Part shown: in pieces, positions 18,684 through 27,600 of the stretch | Layout: every line of letters starts with the position of its first letter | Numbering within the stretch: position 1 is the stretch's first letter | DNA from: Bacteroidota bacterium | Lineage (GTDB): Bacteria > Bacteroidota > Bacteroidia > Flavobacteriales_D > Crocinitomicaceae | NCBI GenBank assembly: GCA_006226425.1 | Contig: SBGX01000023.1 | Span: forward strand, 71,603 to 135,602 | Reading direction: 5' to 3' | DNA: 64,000 nt | The notes under the pieces: generated by a model | The model's database searches: none | Told to the model about the DNA's origin: nothing | Seen by the model: the letters and a program-made list of their open reading frames with translations, nothing else | Made by a program: the position numbers and the translations under genes

Positions 18684-19412
18684 CTATTTTGTTCCGGAGT
18701 AGATGGTGGCAATTCCACCGCTCACTCTTTTTTGTTGGACATCCTTATAACCCACTTTAGTCAAAATGTTAACAAATGCTTCTCCTTCCGGGAACGCTTC
18801 AACGGATTCTGGGAGATAAGCATAAGCTCTTTTGTCTTTGCTAATTCCCTTTCCGAGTACAGGAATCAGGTATTTTGAATAGAATCCAAAAAGTTGTTTG
18901 ACCGGGAAACTCTTTGGCTTGGAAAATTCAAGAATGATGAGTTTCCCATCCGGTCTGACGACCCGAAGCATTTCAGCCAGTCCTTTTTCCAGGTTTTCAA
19001 AATTCCGGACTCCAAAACCAACGGTCAGAGCATCAAAATAATGATCATCATAGGGGATGGCTTCTGAGTCGCCCAGCTCCATGCGAATAATATGATCAAC
19101 TCCTTTTTTCTTCATTTTTTTTCTCCCGACCTCAAGCATTCCATCCGAAATGTCCAATCCGACAATTTCTGTAGGTTGAAGGCGGAGTGCCTCCAGAGCA
19201 AAATCTCCGGTACCACTGGCAATGTCCAAAATCTTTTTGGGTTGTGATTTTTGCAACATGCGAATGGCCTTTTTTCTCCACAGGCGATCAATCCCCATGG
19301 AAAGGAAATGATTGAGAAAATCGTATCTCCCCGAAATGTTGTCGAACATTTCAGCAACTTCCTGTTTTTTGGTGCTGGATTCTTTTCCGTAAGGCTTAAC
19401 TGGTGTTCCCAT
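18684..19412 (-). CDS. ubiE: Demethylmenaquinone methyltransferase (UbiE/MenG)
   Basis: A 242-residue class I SAM methyltransferase. The UbiE signature start is clear: VAEMFDNISGRYDFLNHFLS, then the SAM motif LDIASGTGDFALEAL at about residues 62-76, the block ALTVGFGVRNFENLEKGL, and KLIILEFSKP. It carries out the last step of menaquinone synthesis, methylating the demethylated ring. In Bacteroidota, which use menaquinone, that is its main job. It is the first gene of a run with porT and the flavoprotein, 26 bases upstream of porT, and has its own -7 element only 11 bases before the ATG. Confidence 0.96.
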   Translation of the reverse strand: MGTPVKPYGKESSTKKQEVAEMFDNISGRYDFLNHFLSMGIDRLWRKKAIRMLQKSQPKKILDIASGTGDFALEALRLQPTEIVGLDISDGMLEVGRKKMKKKGVDHIIRMELGDSEAIPYDDHYFDALTVGFGVRNFENLEKGLAEMLRVVRPDGKLIILEFSKPKSFPVKQLFGFYSKYLIPVLGKGISKDKRAYAYLPESVEAFPEGEAFVNILTKVGYKDVQQKRVSGGIATIYSGTK

Positions 19413-19422
19413 AATTAGTTCG

Positions 19423-19430
19423 CAAAATTA
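19423..19430 (-). promoter_or_regulatory. -7 element of ubiE
   Basis: Minus-strand TAATTTTG, ending 11 bases before the ubiE start. The predicted leader is only a few bases long. Confidence 0.5.
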
Positions 19431-19472
19431 CGACAAATTAGAGAATCAGGAGTTTTTGGCAAATAAAAGAAA

Positions 19473-20456
19473 TCAGAAATCAAGGTTCTCCATTTGCTGC
19501 ATCAACTCCTGGGGGAGGATGCTGACAACTCCGCTTTTTTCACAGACCAGTCCTCCAGCCAGATTGGAGATGGCCGCCACTTTTTCGATGGGGAGATCAA
19601 TGCACATGCAAAGGGTAGCAACACTAATGACTGTGTCACCGGCACCACTCACATCCGAGATGTTTCTTAAGTGTGCAGGTAAGAAGTGCTCTTCTTGTTG
19701 ATCATCAATAAAAACGCCATGTTCCGAAAGTGTAATAAAAGTGATTCGGTGAGCCAATTTTTGTTGCAAGGCCTTCACGGCATTTCGGAATGAGTCACGG
19801 TCCTGAATATCGAATTGAAGATCCAGTCCTTCCTTGAGTTCTTTGAGGTTGGGCTTGAACAAATCGACGCCCTGATAGCTGAAGAAATTTTTCTTTTTAG
19901 GATCAACCGTGGTGATGACCTGGTATTTTTTGCAAAGTGCAATTACCTGTTGGATCAACTCTTCAGTCAATACGCCCTTGTTGTAGTCTTCAAAGATCAA
20001 TGCATCAACCCCGTTTTGGAGGAGTTGTTCTATTTTTTTTATCAATTGCCCAGTCAACTCGGAAGAAATATCATCGCATTGTTCCGAATCAATTCGGATC
20101 AGTTGTTGATGATCTGCGAGTACCCGAGTTTTAATCGTTGTTTTTCGATTGGGACTATCGATGATTCCTTCTGAAGAAATTTCGTTTTCATGAAGCAGAT
20201 CGATGAGTTTTCTTCCTTCCGAATCATTTCCGATAACGGAACAAATGGTTGTCTTTGCTCCTAGTGAGACCAGGTTCAGGGCAACGTTTGCGGCACCTCC
20301 CAGGCGTTGATCTTCTTGTTGTAATCCGACGATGGGCACCGGAGCTTCCGGACTAATTCGCGAAACTTTTCCGATGAGGTAAGCGTCCAGCATGACGTCC
20401 CCAAGGACTAAGACATGTTTTCCTTCAAATTGTTGTATGATCCTGGATGCCCTCAT
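19473..20456 (-). CDS. rfaE1: PfkB-family heptose-7-phosphate kinase-like protein (RfaE domain I)
   Basis: A 327-residue ribokinase-fold sugar kinase. Diagnostic RfaE/HldE features are SRISPEAPVPIV near residue 35, the PfkB signature 1 GGAANVALNLVSLGA from residue 53, and the catalytic DVSGAGDTVISV with GAGD at 271-274. In HldE this domain phosphorylates D-glycero-beta-D-manno-heptose 7-phosphate at C1. Here it stands alone, without the nucleotidyltransferase half. Whether this organism makes heptose or uses the kinase on another sugar is not shown in the window. The ATG overlaps the aminotransferase stop by four bases, so the two are co-transcribed. Confidence 0.85.
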   Translation of the reverse strand: MRASRIIQQFEGKHVLVLGDVMLDAYLIGKVSRISPEAPVPIVGLQQEDQRLGGAANVALNLVSLGAKTTICSVIGNDSEGRKLIDLLHENEISSEGIIDSPNRKTTIKTRVLADHQQLIRIDSEQCDDISSELTGQLIKKIEQLLQNGVDALIFEDYNKGVLTEELIQQVIALCKKYQVITTVDPKKKNFFSYQGVDLFKPNLKELKEGLDLQFDIQDRDSFRNAVKALQQKLAHRITFITLSEHGVFIDDQQEEHFLPAHLRNISDVSGAGDTVISVATLCMCIDLPIEKVAAISNLAGGLVCEKSGVVSILPQELMQQMENLDF

Positions 20457-21649
20457 TGATTCAGTTTGCTTAATGCTTCACCCACCCGCTGCATAGCTTT
20501 GTGTAATTCTTCTTCGGAAGCAGCATAGGAAATCCGGATGCAATTTGGATCACCAAATGCTTCCCCGGTAACAAGAGCCACACCCACTTCGCGAAGTAAG
20601 TACATGCAAAGATCACTGGCACTTTCAATCTGCTCTCCCTGGAATGTTTTTCCAAAATAGGCGGAAACGTCCGGGAAGAGATAAAAAGCTCCTTCAGGGA
20701 CATTTGTTTTAACTCCGGGCATTTTTTGCAAGTAGTCCAGCACGAGGTCCCTTCTATTTTTGAAGGCAGCAACCATGTCATTCAGGATACTTGGGTCAGC
20801 CTTCATAGCGGCAATCGTCGCACGTTGCGTAATGGAACAGGTTCCGGAAGTAAACTGCCCCTGGATTTTGGTACAGGCATCAGCAATTCGTTTTGGTGCG
20901 CCGATAAAACCAAGACGCCAGCCAGTCATGGCCCAGGCCTTAGAAACCCCGTTGACCGTAACCACTTGTTCTTTAACTTTAGGGATGCGAGCCAGGCTGT
21001 AATGCCCTCCTGAAAAATTAATATGTTCGTATATTTCGTCTGAGATGACCACAAGTTGTGGATGTTCGGCAATCACATCTGCCAGGGCTTCCAGTTCTTC
21101 CTGACTATAGACCGATCCAGTCGGATTACAGGGAGAAGAGAAAATCATCATCTTGCTTTTGGGGCCGATGGATTGGCGAAGCTGTTCTGCAGTGATTTTG
21201 AAGTCATTTTCGATTCCGGCGGAAACAATGTGCGGAATACCCTCTGCCACTTTGACTATCTCCACATAGGATACCCAGTAGGGAGCTGGAATGATCACTT
21301 CATCTCCCGGGTTGATACAACTAAGCACGACATTGGCAATGGATTGTTTGGCTCCGGTGGATACTACAATTTGATCCTTTGTATATTCTAGGTGATTGTC
21401 CCGGCGGAATTTTTCAACAATACTTTCACGCAGATCGTCATATCCCGGAACGGGTGTATAACTCGTGTAGTTTAGTTTCATGGCTTCAATGGCAGCAGCC
21501 TTGATGAAGTCAGGTGTGTGAAAGTCTGGTTCCCCGAGGCTGAGAGAAATAATATCCTGCCCGGCGGTTTTTAACTCACGAGATACTCTGGACATGGCAA
21601 GTGTTGCCGATTCTTCCATGCTTTCCAGACGTTTTGATAATTGTATCAT
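20453..21649 (-). CDS. Class I PLP-dependent aminotransferase (aspartate aminotransferase type)
   Basis: A 398-residue fold-type I aminotransferase. Substrate and cofactor contacts are all visible: ISLSLGEPDFHTP near residue 35, the phosphate-binding STGAKQSI around 98-105, SSPCNPTGS with N175, SDEIYE with D204, GVSKAWAMTGWRLGF with the Schiff-base K237, and the C-terminal Arg in CIRISYA. The length and motifs fit the AspC subfamily I-gamma of bacteria, so aspartate/2-oxoglutarate transamination is most likely, though related members use other amino acids. It is the first gene of a two-gene transcript with the sugar kinase, an unrelated function. Confidence 0.92.
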   Translation of the reverse strand: MIQLSKRLESMEESATLAMSRVSRELKTAGQDIISLSLGEPDFHTPDFIKAAAIEAMKLNYTSYTPVPGYDDLRESIVEKFRRDNHLEYTKDQIVVSTGAKQSIANVVLSCINPGDEVIIPAPYWVSYVEIVKVAEGIPHIVSAGIENDFKITAEQLRQSIGPKSKMMIFSSPCNPTGSVYSQEELEALADVIAEHPQLVVISDEIYEHINFSGGHYSLARIPKVKEQVVTVNGVSKAWAMTGWRLGFIGAPKRIADACTKIQGQFTSGTCSITQRATIAAMKADPSILNDMVAAFKNRRDLVLDYLQKMPGVKTNVPEGAFYLFPDVSAYFGKTFQGEQIESASDLCMYLLREVGVALVTGEAFGDPNCIRISYAASEEELHKAMQRVGEALSKLNQ

Positions 21650-21672
21650 AGAACCCTGTGTTTAAGAGGATG

Positions 21673-21680
21673 CAAAGCTA
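21673..21680 (-). promoter_or_regulatory. -7 element of the aminotransferase-kinase transcript
   Basis: Minus-strand TAGCTTTG matches TAnnTTTG, 23 bases before the start codon. No TTG at the expected upstream spacing. Confidence 0.5.
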
Positions 21681-21730
21681 AGAATTTATCTCGTATACGG
21701 CGGGAGTGTATTCTGGTTTCAGACTTGAAA

Positions 21731-22186
21731 TCAATGTCCCGGGGAATCAGGAAAATCAGCCAGTTGTTCCGCTTTATGGTCTTCGTACCGAAGGTGAAAG
21801 ATGTAATGTTCAACCCCATTGGTCATCGCCAGGTAGGGAACTTGCAGTTGACTGTTGTATTGGACGGTTTGATTGATCGTACTGTGATCCAAGGGAATGG
21901 TTGGGGCCTTGCATTCTACAAGGAGGTAGGGAGTCCCCTGATCATCAACGACCAGTAGGTCGCAACGTTTCTTTTGTCCGTTTAATTCAAGCTGAACCTC
22001 TGATGCCATCCTTCCCAAAGGATAGTTCTTGTGATGTAACAGGTAATGGATGAGGTGCTGTCGGACCCATTCTTCCGGACTGAGACGCAGTTTTTTTCGC
22101 CTGATCTCGCACCAAACAAAGACCTCATTGCCTTGCTTCTGAAGTTTCAAATTGGCTTTTGGGAAGTTCAAAACACTGAAATCCAT
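21731..22186 (-). CDS. Stand-alone HsdR N-terminal (PD-(D/E)xK-like) domain protein
   Basis: A 151-residue protein equivalent to only the N-terminal nuclease-fold domain of type I restriction subunit HsdR. It has LRLSPEEWVRQHLIHYLL (residues about 32-50), SEVQLELNGQKKRCDLLVVD, and YLLVECKAPT, where D-x(n)-E-x-K (RCDLLVVD and VECKA) gives the PD-(D/E)xK active-site pattern. There is no helicase part and there are no hsdM or hsdS genes nearby, so it is not a restriction system. The same short family is common in Bacteroidota next to holA, as here. Function is unknown; a DNA-metabolism role is a guess from fold and neighbour. I use ATG 22186. A TTG at 22192 lies inside the promoter element. Confidence 0.83.
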   Translation of the reverse strand: MDFSVLNFPKANLKLQKQGNEVFVWCEIRRKKLRLSPEEWVRQHLIHYLLHHKNYPLGRMASEVQLELNGQKKRCDLLVVDDQGTPYLLVECKAPTIPLDHSTINQTVQYNSQLQVPYLAMTNGVEHYIFHLRYEDHKAEQLADFPDSPGH

Positions 22187-22189
22187 ATC

Positions 22190-22197
22190 CAAAAGTA
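22190..22197 (-). promoter_or_regulatory. -7 element of the HsdR-N-like gene
   Basis: Minus-strand TACTTTTG ends 3 bases before ATG 22186, so the transcript would start at or inside the start codon. Either it is leaderless or the element is a chance match. Confidence 0.35.
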
Positions 22198-22248
22198 CAT
22201 ACTTCGTGAAAATGCAGCCAAAAAAAGAAAGGATTCCATTGAATTGTT

Positions 22249-22256
22249 TAATTTTG
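22249..22256 (+). promoter_or_regulatory. -7 element of holA
   Basis: TAATTTTG ends 5 bases before ATG 22262, again predicting a leaderless or nearly leaderless mRNA. Confidence 0.45.
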
Positions 22257-22261
22257 GTTCT

Positions 22262-23260
22262 ATGGACTTTCGATCACTGATAGGAGAGATCAAAAAAGGA
22301 GTATTTCAGCCCATCTACCTCTTACATGGTGAAGAGCCTTATTACCTGGACCTGATTTCTAAAGAGATTCAGCACAGGGCTTTGGAGGAGCATGAGCGAG
22401 ACTTTAATCAAACGATCGTTTACGGGAAGGATGCTGATTTGCCAGCTCTGGTAACAGAGGCGAATGGTTTTCCTATGATGTCTGAGCGACGTCTGATCAT
22501 CATTCGCGAGGCCCAGGACATTCGTGATTGGGACCTGCTTGAGCGCTATTCGGAGAAACCAAATGAAACAACCATCTTTGTGTTGGTGCACAAATACCGG
22601 AAGTTTGATTCCCGGAAAAAGCTGTATAAGCACATCCAAAAATCAGGAAGTGTCTTCCTCTCTGAAAAAGTAAAGGAGTACAAGTTGGGGGAGTGGATCG
22701 AGTCTTACCTGAAAGAGAAAAATTATACGATTACGCCAAAGGCAACCAGTCTACTGGCAGATTTCCTGGGAAACGATCTGGGTAAAATCAGTAATGAACT
22801 GGAGAAACTAGCAGTGTTGGTCGAAAGTGGGACAACGATTAGTGAGGTACATATTGAAGAAAATATTGGAATTTCGAAGGACTACAACATTTTTGAATTG
22901 GTTAATGCAATCACCGTTCGGGATGTCCCCAAAGCTTTTCGAATTGTCCACTATTTTGAGCATAACCCCAAATCGGGGTCAATCATCATGGTCATTCCCA
23001 ATATGTTCAATACCTTCATGCGAATCATGCGAATTCATTTTTTGCCAAACAAATCACGTGAAGCAGTGGCATCGGTGCTAAAAATTCATCCCTATGCCAC
23101 CAAGGATCTGATTCAGGCAACGAAAATATATCCTCCCAAGAAAATAGCTTCCAATGTGGCCATTTTGCATGAGTATGATTTGAAATCCAAAGGAATCAAT
23201 AACAGTACATTCAGTCAGGGGGAATTGCTCCGTGAACTGATTTATAAACTGATGCACTAA
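22262..23260 (+). CDS. holA: DNA polymerase III subunit delta
   Basis: A 332-residue clamp-loader delta subunit that opens the beta clamp. It begins MDFRSLIGEIKKGVFQPIYL with the Walker-A-like region LLHGEEPYYLDL (degenerate, as expected for delta, which does not hydrolyse ATP). It continues with RLIIIREAQDIRDWDLLERY, LFVLVHKYRKFD-type strands, and the C-terminal collar helices (AFRIVHYFEHNPKSGSIIMV). The frame is open to 22046, but that part overlaps the divergent gene and the promoter. ATG 22262 gives the family start. rsmE follows after two bases and DUF4159 overlaps rsmE, so the three form an operon. Confidence 0.94.
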   Translation: MDFRSLIGEIKKGVFQPIYLLHGEEPYYLDLISKEIQHRALEEHERDFNQTIVYGKDADLPALVTEANGFPMMSERRLIIIREAQDIRDWDLLERYSEKPNETTIFVLVHKYRKFDSRKKLYKHIQKSGSVFLSEKVKEYKLGEWIESYLKEKNYTITPKATSLLADFLGNDLGKISNELEKLAVLVESGTTISEVHIEENIGISKDYNIFELVNAITVRDVPKAFRIVHYFEHNPKSGSIIMVIPNMFNTFMRIMRIHFLPNKSREAVASVLKIHPYATKDLIQATKIYPPKKIASNVAILHEYDLKSKGINNSTFSQGELLRELIYKLMH

Positions 23261-23262
23261 CT

Positions 23263-23961
23263 ATGAATATCTTTTACATACCTGAGGTAGAAAAGGACGC
23301 TGTACAAATTGAACTTCCCCTGGAAGAATCCAAGCATGCCTGTAAGGTCATGCGGATGAAAGAAGGCGATCAATTGACAATCATGGATGGAAAAGGTTCC
23401 CATTTTCTGGCGGAGATTCAAGAGGCGAACCCAAAAAAATGCATTGTTAAAGTGCTGGAACATAGTTTTGAGGAAGGATCCAGCAAAGAAGTACATATTG
23501 CGATTGCTCCGACCAAAAATATGGATCGCCTGGAATGGTTTGTAGAGAAAAGTACCGAATTGGGAATTGATGAAATTTCACTTTTGATTTCTAAGAACAG
23601 TGAACGGACAAAAGTAAAAATGGAGCGTCTGGAAAAGATTGTTATCGCAGCTTCCAAACAGTCCCAACGGCGTTACCTGCCACGTTTGAATCCGCCAATC
23701 AAAATGCAGGATTTTGTGACGCACTACAAATACGGAGCGATTGCCCATTGCTACAACGGAAACAAAATGCACCTGAAGAATAACTTCCAGTCGACAAATT
23801 ATCCTATTCTCATTGGTCCAGAGGGTGATTTCACGGAAAAGGAAGTGAGTTTTGCTCTCAAAAGTGGTTACGATCCGGTAACTTTGGGAAAGACAAGATT
23901 AAGGACAGAAACGGCAGGCTTATTGTGCTGCATTTTGGCAAAAACAATTCTTGAGCGATGA
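23263..23961 (+). CDS. rsmE: 16S rRNA (uracil-1498-N3)-methyltransferase
   Basis: A 232-residue SPOUT enzyme that methylates U1498 in 16S rRNA. The N-terminal PUA-like part has SKHACKVMRMKEGDQLTIMD. The knotted C-terminal domain carries IAIAPTKNMDRLEWFVEKST, the block QSQRRYLPRLNPP, LIGPEGDFTEKEV, and LGKTRLRTETA with the knot. All are family hallmarks and the length is normal. It lies two bases after holA, and its stop overlaps the start of the next gene by four bases (ATGA). Confidence 0.96.
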   Translation: MNIFYIPEVEKDAVQIELPLEESKHACKVMRMKEGDQLTIMDGKGSHFLAEIQEANPKKCIVKVLEHSFEEGSSKEVHIAIAPTKNMDRLEWFVEKSTELGIDEISLLISKNSERTKVKMERLEKIVIAASKQSQRRYLPRLNPPIKMQDFVTHYKYGAIAHCYNGNKMHLKNNFQSTNYPILIGPEGDFTEKEVSFALKSGYDPVTLGKTRLRTETAGLLCCILAKTILER

Positions 23962-24608
23962 GACTTTGTGGTTTTTTTCTTTTGCTATTCTTGCCTGTCT
24001 TCGGGATACATGCACAGGGTACCTATAAATTGGCTGTGTTGAAGTATAGTGGAGGTGGAGACTACTATGCGAATCCTAGTGCCATGCCGAATCTGATTGA
24101 TTTTTGCAATAAACAGTTGCACATGAATATTGACCAGGATGTTCCTTATGTAGAAGTGGGGAGTCCCGATCTATTTAATTATCCCTTTGTGCACATGACG
24201 GGGCACGGAAATGTGGTGTTTTCGACAGCGGATGCAGAAAATTTGCGGACTTATCTGGAGTCAGGAGGTTTTTTGCACATCGACGACAATTATGGGATGG
24301 ATCAGTTTATTCGGGTCGAATTACAAAAGGTATTTCCAAATCAGGAACTGGTTGAGCTGCCATCGGATCACCCTGTCTTTCATCAAAAATTTGATTTTAA
24401 CGGACTCCCGAAAATTCATGAGCACGACGACAAAAGGGCTCAGGCCTTTGGGATTTTTCTAGAAGGGAAATTGGTGCTGCTTTACACTTATGAAACGGAC
24501 TTGGGAGATGGTTGGGAAGATCAGGCTGTGCACAATGATCCTCCTGAGAAGCGAAGAGAATCTTTACGAATGGGGGCTAATATTGTGATGTACGCATTTT
24601 CACGGTAG
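23958..24608 (+). CDS. DUF4159 exported protein
   Basis: A 216-residue protein with a signal peptide (LCGFFLLLFLPVFGIHAQG). The mature part has the recognisable DUF4159 layout: KLAVLKYSGGGDYYANPSAM, a histidine-containing strand VHMTGHGNVVFS, LRTYLESGGFLHIDDNYGMD, ELPSDHPVFHQKF, and GDGWEDQAVHNDPPEKR near the end. This resembles a Rossmann-like/GATase-like fold (ThuA-like), but no activity is known. It is the last gene of the holA operon, and its stop is separated by one base from the stop of the convergent sensor gene. Confidence 0.85.
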   Translation: MRLCGFFLLLFLPVFGIHAQGTYKLAVLKYSGGGDYYANPSAMPNLIDFCNKQLHMNIDQDVPYVEVGSPDLFNYPFVHMTGHGNVVFSTADAENLRTYLESGGFLHIDDNYGMDQFIRVELQKVFPNQELVELPSDHPVFHQKFDFNGLPKIHEHDDKRAQAFGIFLEGKLVLLYTYETDLGDGWEDQAVHNDPPEKRRESLRMGANIVMYAFSR

Positions 24609-24609
24609 A

Positions 24610-27600
24610 TCAAATTCGCATACCGATCACACAAATATCATCTACCTGTTCCAGTTCACCTTTCCAGTTTTCGAATTCCGCTAAGAGAATTTTAGCCTGT
24701 TCATTCATGGGTTTTTCGTTGATCTTTAGAAGCAATTCCTTGAAAGACTGATATTTGAATTTTTTTCCTTTGGGACCTCCAAATTGGTCCGCATAACCGT
24801 CACTGAAGAGAATCAGTACATCGTCGCTTTGTAGTTGGAGTACGTGATTTTCAAAGTCCTGCATGTTACGACTATAGCCAATGGGTTGTTTGGAGGCGGG
24901 GATAACCATTAAGCCACTTCGCTCATCGGAGATTCCCTTTACTCCGACATCCTGAAGTCCTTTCCGGATGATATAGAGCGGGTTGTTAGCCCCTGCCCAC
25001 ATGGCCTCGGTTTTCTCCCCCTTTGGATGGAGTTTTAAACGGAGTAAACTGAGGTCGATCCCATCCTTGTTTTCCCCGATCGATCCGGTTTGTTTGAGCT
25101 CTTTGATGATTCGCTTACGTAGTTCATTCAGGATTTCACCCGGATTTAGTAGGTGTTCCCGGGAATTGATCTCATTCAGGAATGAAATTCCCAGTAAACT
25201 CATGAAGGCTCCCGGAACGCCATGCCCCGTACAATCTGCCACACAGACGTACAAATAATCGTGTCGCTGTCCCTCTTTCCATTCCGATTTTTCCAGTACC
25301 CAGTAGTAGTCTCCACTGACCACATCTTTCGGCTCATAAAGCACAAAATGTTCCGGAAGATGAGGGCTCGTATGTTCTTTTTCGGCCAGGAGAGCTTCCT
25401 GAATCCGTTTGGCATAATTGATACTGTCTTTGATTTCCTGGTGTTGGTAGGCCAATTGTGCATGGGCCTGCTCGACGGCTTCTTTCTGGAGTTCAATTTC
25501 TGTATTCTTGCTTCGCAGTTCGGTAGTTGCAAGAGCTACTTCCTGTTGAAGTTCTTGTTGTCTGGAGCGGAGTTTAGCAGTTCTCCAACGGAAAAACTGG
25601 AATAGGATGAGTATGGAAAGCAAGACTAATAGGACGCGGAACCAGCTTGTATGCCACCATGGAGGTAGGATTTCGAAATGATAGACAAATTCGCGGCTCC
25701 AGCAGCCAGCCTGTCCGATGGCCTTGACGCGGAAGGTGTATTGTCCGTAAGGAATATTTCGGTAGTCCGCTTTGGCTTCGTCGCTCAGTTGACTCCAACT
25801 CTGATTGAGCTCATCAATTTTATAACTATACCTGATTTGATGAGGCGCCTGCCAATCACTCGCATGAAAGTGGAAGGTCAGGTGGTTCAAGTCGTATGGT
25901 AGCTGGAGCCCTTTAGGGTAGTTGGAAAAAGGCTCTGTGGAATTCAAGCCGATTTGCTTGTAAAAATCGGAAGAGTCTTTTTGCTTTTCAGAGAGGCGAT
26001 CATATTGGATGAAATGTTCATTGATGTCAATGCGATCCAGTTGAATCCCTGGTTTTTTGGCTTGAATGCTGAATTTTTGGAGGTTGATCTTGCTCAGGCA
26101 TTTTCCACTTCCCAGCCAGAGTTGTTGTTTGGAATCGATGAATGAACTGTTTGAATAAAAGTCGATCCCTTTTAGTCCGTCCAGCTTATTGAGTGCCATG
26201 ATTTGATATGGCTCCTTGCTGTCCTGATTGAGCATGTTCGATGGATAGAAACAGCTTAACCCCGATTCAGTTCCCATCCAGATTCGGCCAAGGGCGTCTT
26301 CCTGAATGGACCAGACAATATTGTTTCCCAGTCCTTCTTTTTCCGAATAGCTTCTGAATTTATGGCCGTCGAAAATACTAATTCCTCCACCGTAGGTGCC
26401 CACCCAAATGTTTCCTTGTTGATCTTCCATCAAACAGGTTGCCTGATTCATGGAGAGGCCTTCCTTGTCAGTGAAATGGGTGATTTGCATGTCTTCAATT
26501 TTGCTCAGTCCTCCACCCAGCGTAGCTAACCAGATTCGGCCCTGTTTGTCTTCCAGCATATCCATGATGATATTGCTGCTTAAGCCTTCTTCCTCAGTGA
26601 TATGAAAGAATTTTCCCTCCTGGAGTAGGGTGATTCCCCCACCGTATGAACCGAACCAAAAATTCCCCTTTCGATCCTCGTGAATGATTCGTACAGAGTT
26701 GGAAGCAAGTCCGTTGGAAGTCGTGTATTGAAAAAAATCTTTTCCGTCGTATTTAATGACTCCGTCTCCTTCGGTTCCGATCCAAATGTTTCCACTTCGG
26801 TCTTCGTACAGGGAGATAACGACGTCAGCCGGGAAGTTTTGATCGCTGGTATAATGATAAAAGTTTTCAGAGTCTCTGTAGCTAAAACCACCGCCATAGC
26901 TGGCGAGCCATAAATTTCCTTTTCGATCCTCCAGCATAGATAAGATCACATCTTCAATCAGTCCTTCGTTACTGGTGAAATGTTCAAAGGATTGGGGGCG
27001 ATAATTGACCAAACCACCTCCGGAAGTACCGATCCAAATATTTCCATCGTCATCGGGGAAAATGGTTCGAACAGTGCTGTAGGTCAAGCCCTGGTCCTTG
27101 CTAAATTGGGTGAATGTTCTTCCATCGAATTGGACCATTCCCTCATTATAGGTTCCCATCCAAACGTGTCCAGAGGGGTCGCATTGAACATTTTTGATGT
27201 GGAGGGCTACTAGTCCCTGGTCAGGACCGTATTGAGTCATCTTTCCCCGGTCGTAGCAAAGGAGCCCCCTTTCAGCGGTGCCAAACCATAGGCGATGGGT
27301 GATGCTGTCTTCGGCAATGGACCAAATTTCGCTTTCAAGTCCCTTGATACTGTAAAATAAGCCATTTTCGTAACGTCCGAGACCGTTTTCAGTGGCAAAC
27401 CAGATTCGCTGTTGTTGATCTTCGTGAATGTCCCAGACCAATTCACCTGGTACGCCTTCCGATGGTCCATAGCTAGTCATCTTATCTCCTTGGATGAGAC
27501 AAACGCCTGCTCCACCTGTTCCCATCCAGATATTGCCCTGATGATCTTCCGTGATGCTGAGGACGACATTGCTGCTCAAGCCATTATCCTGATTTAGATG

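Noticed and set aside
21731-22186. Type I restriction-modification system
   Set aside because: Only the HsdR N-terminal domain is present, with no helicase part, hsdM or hsdS.
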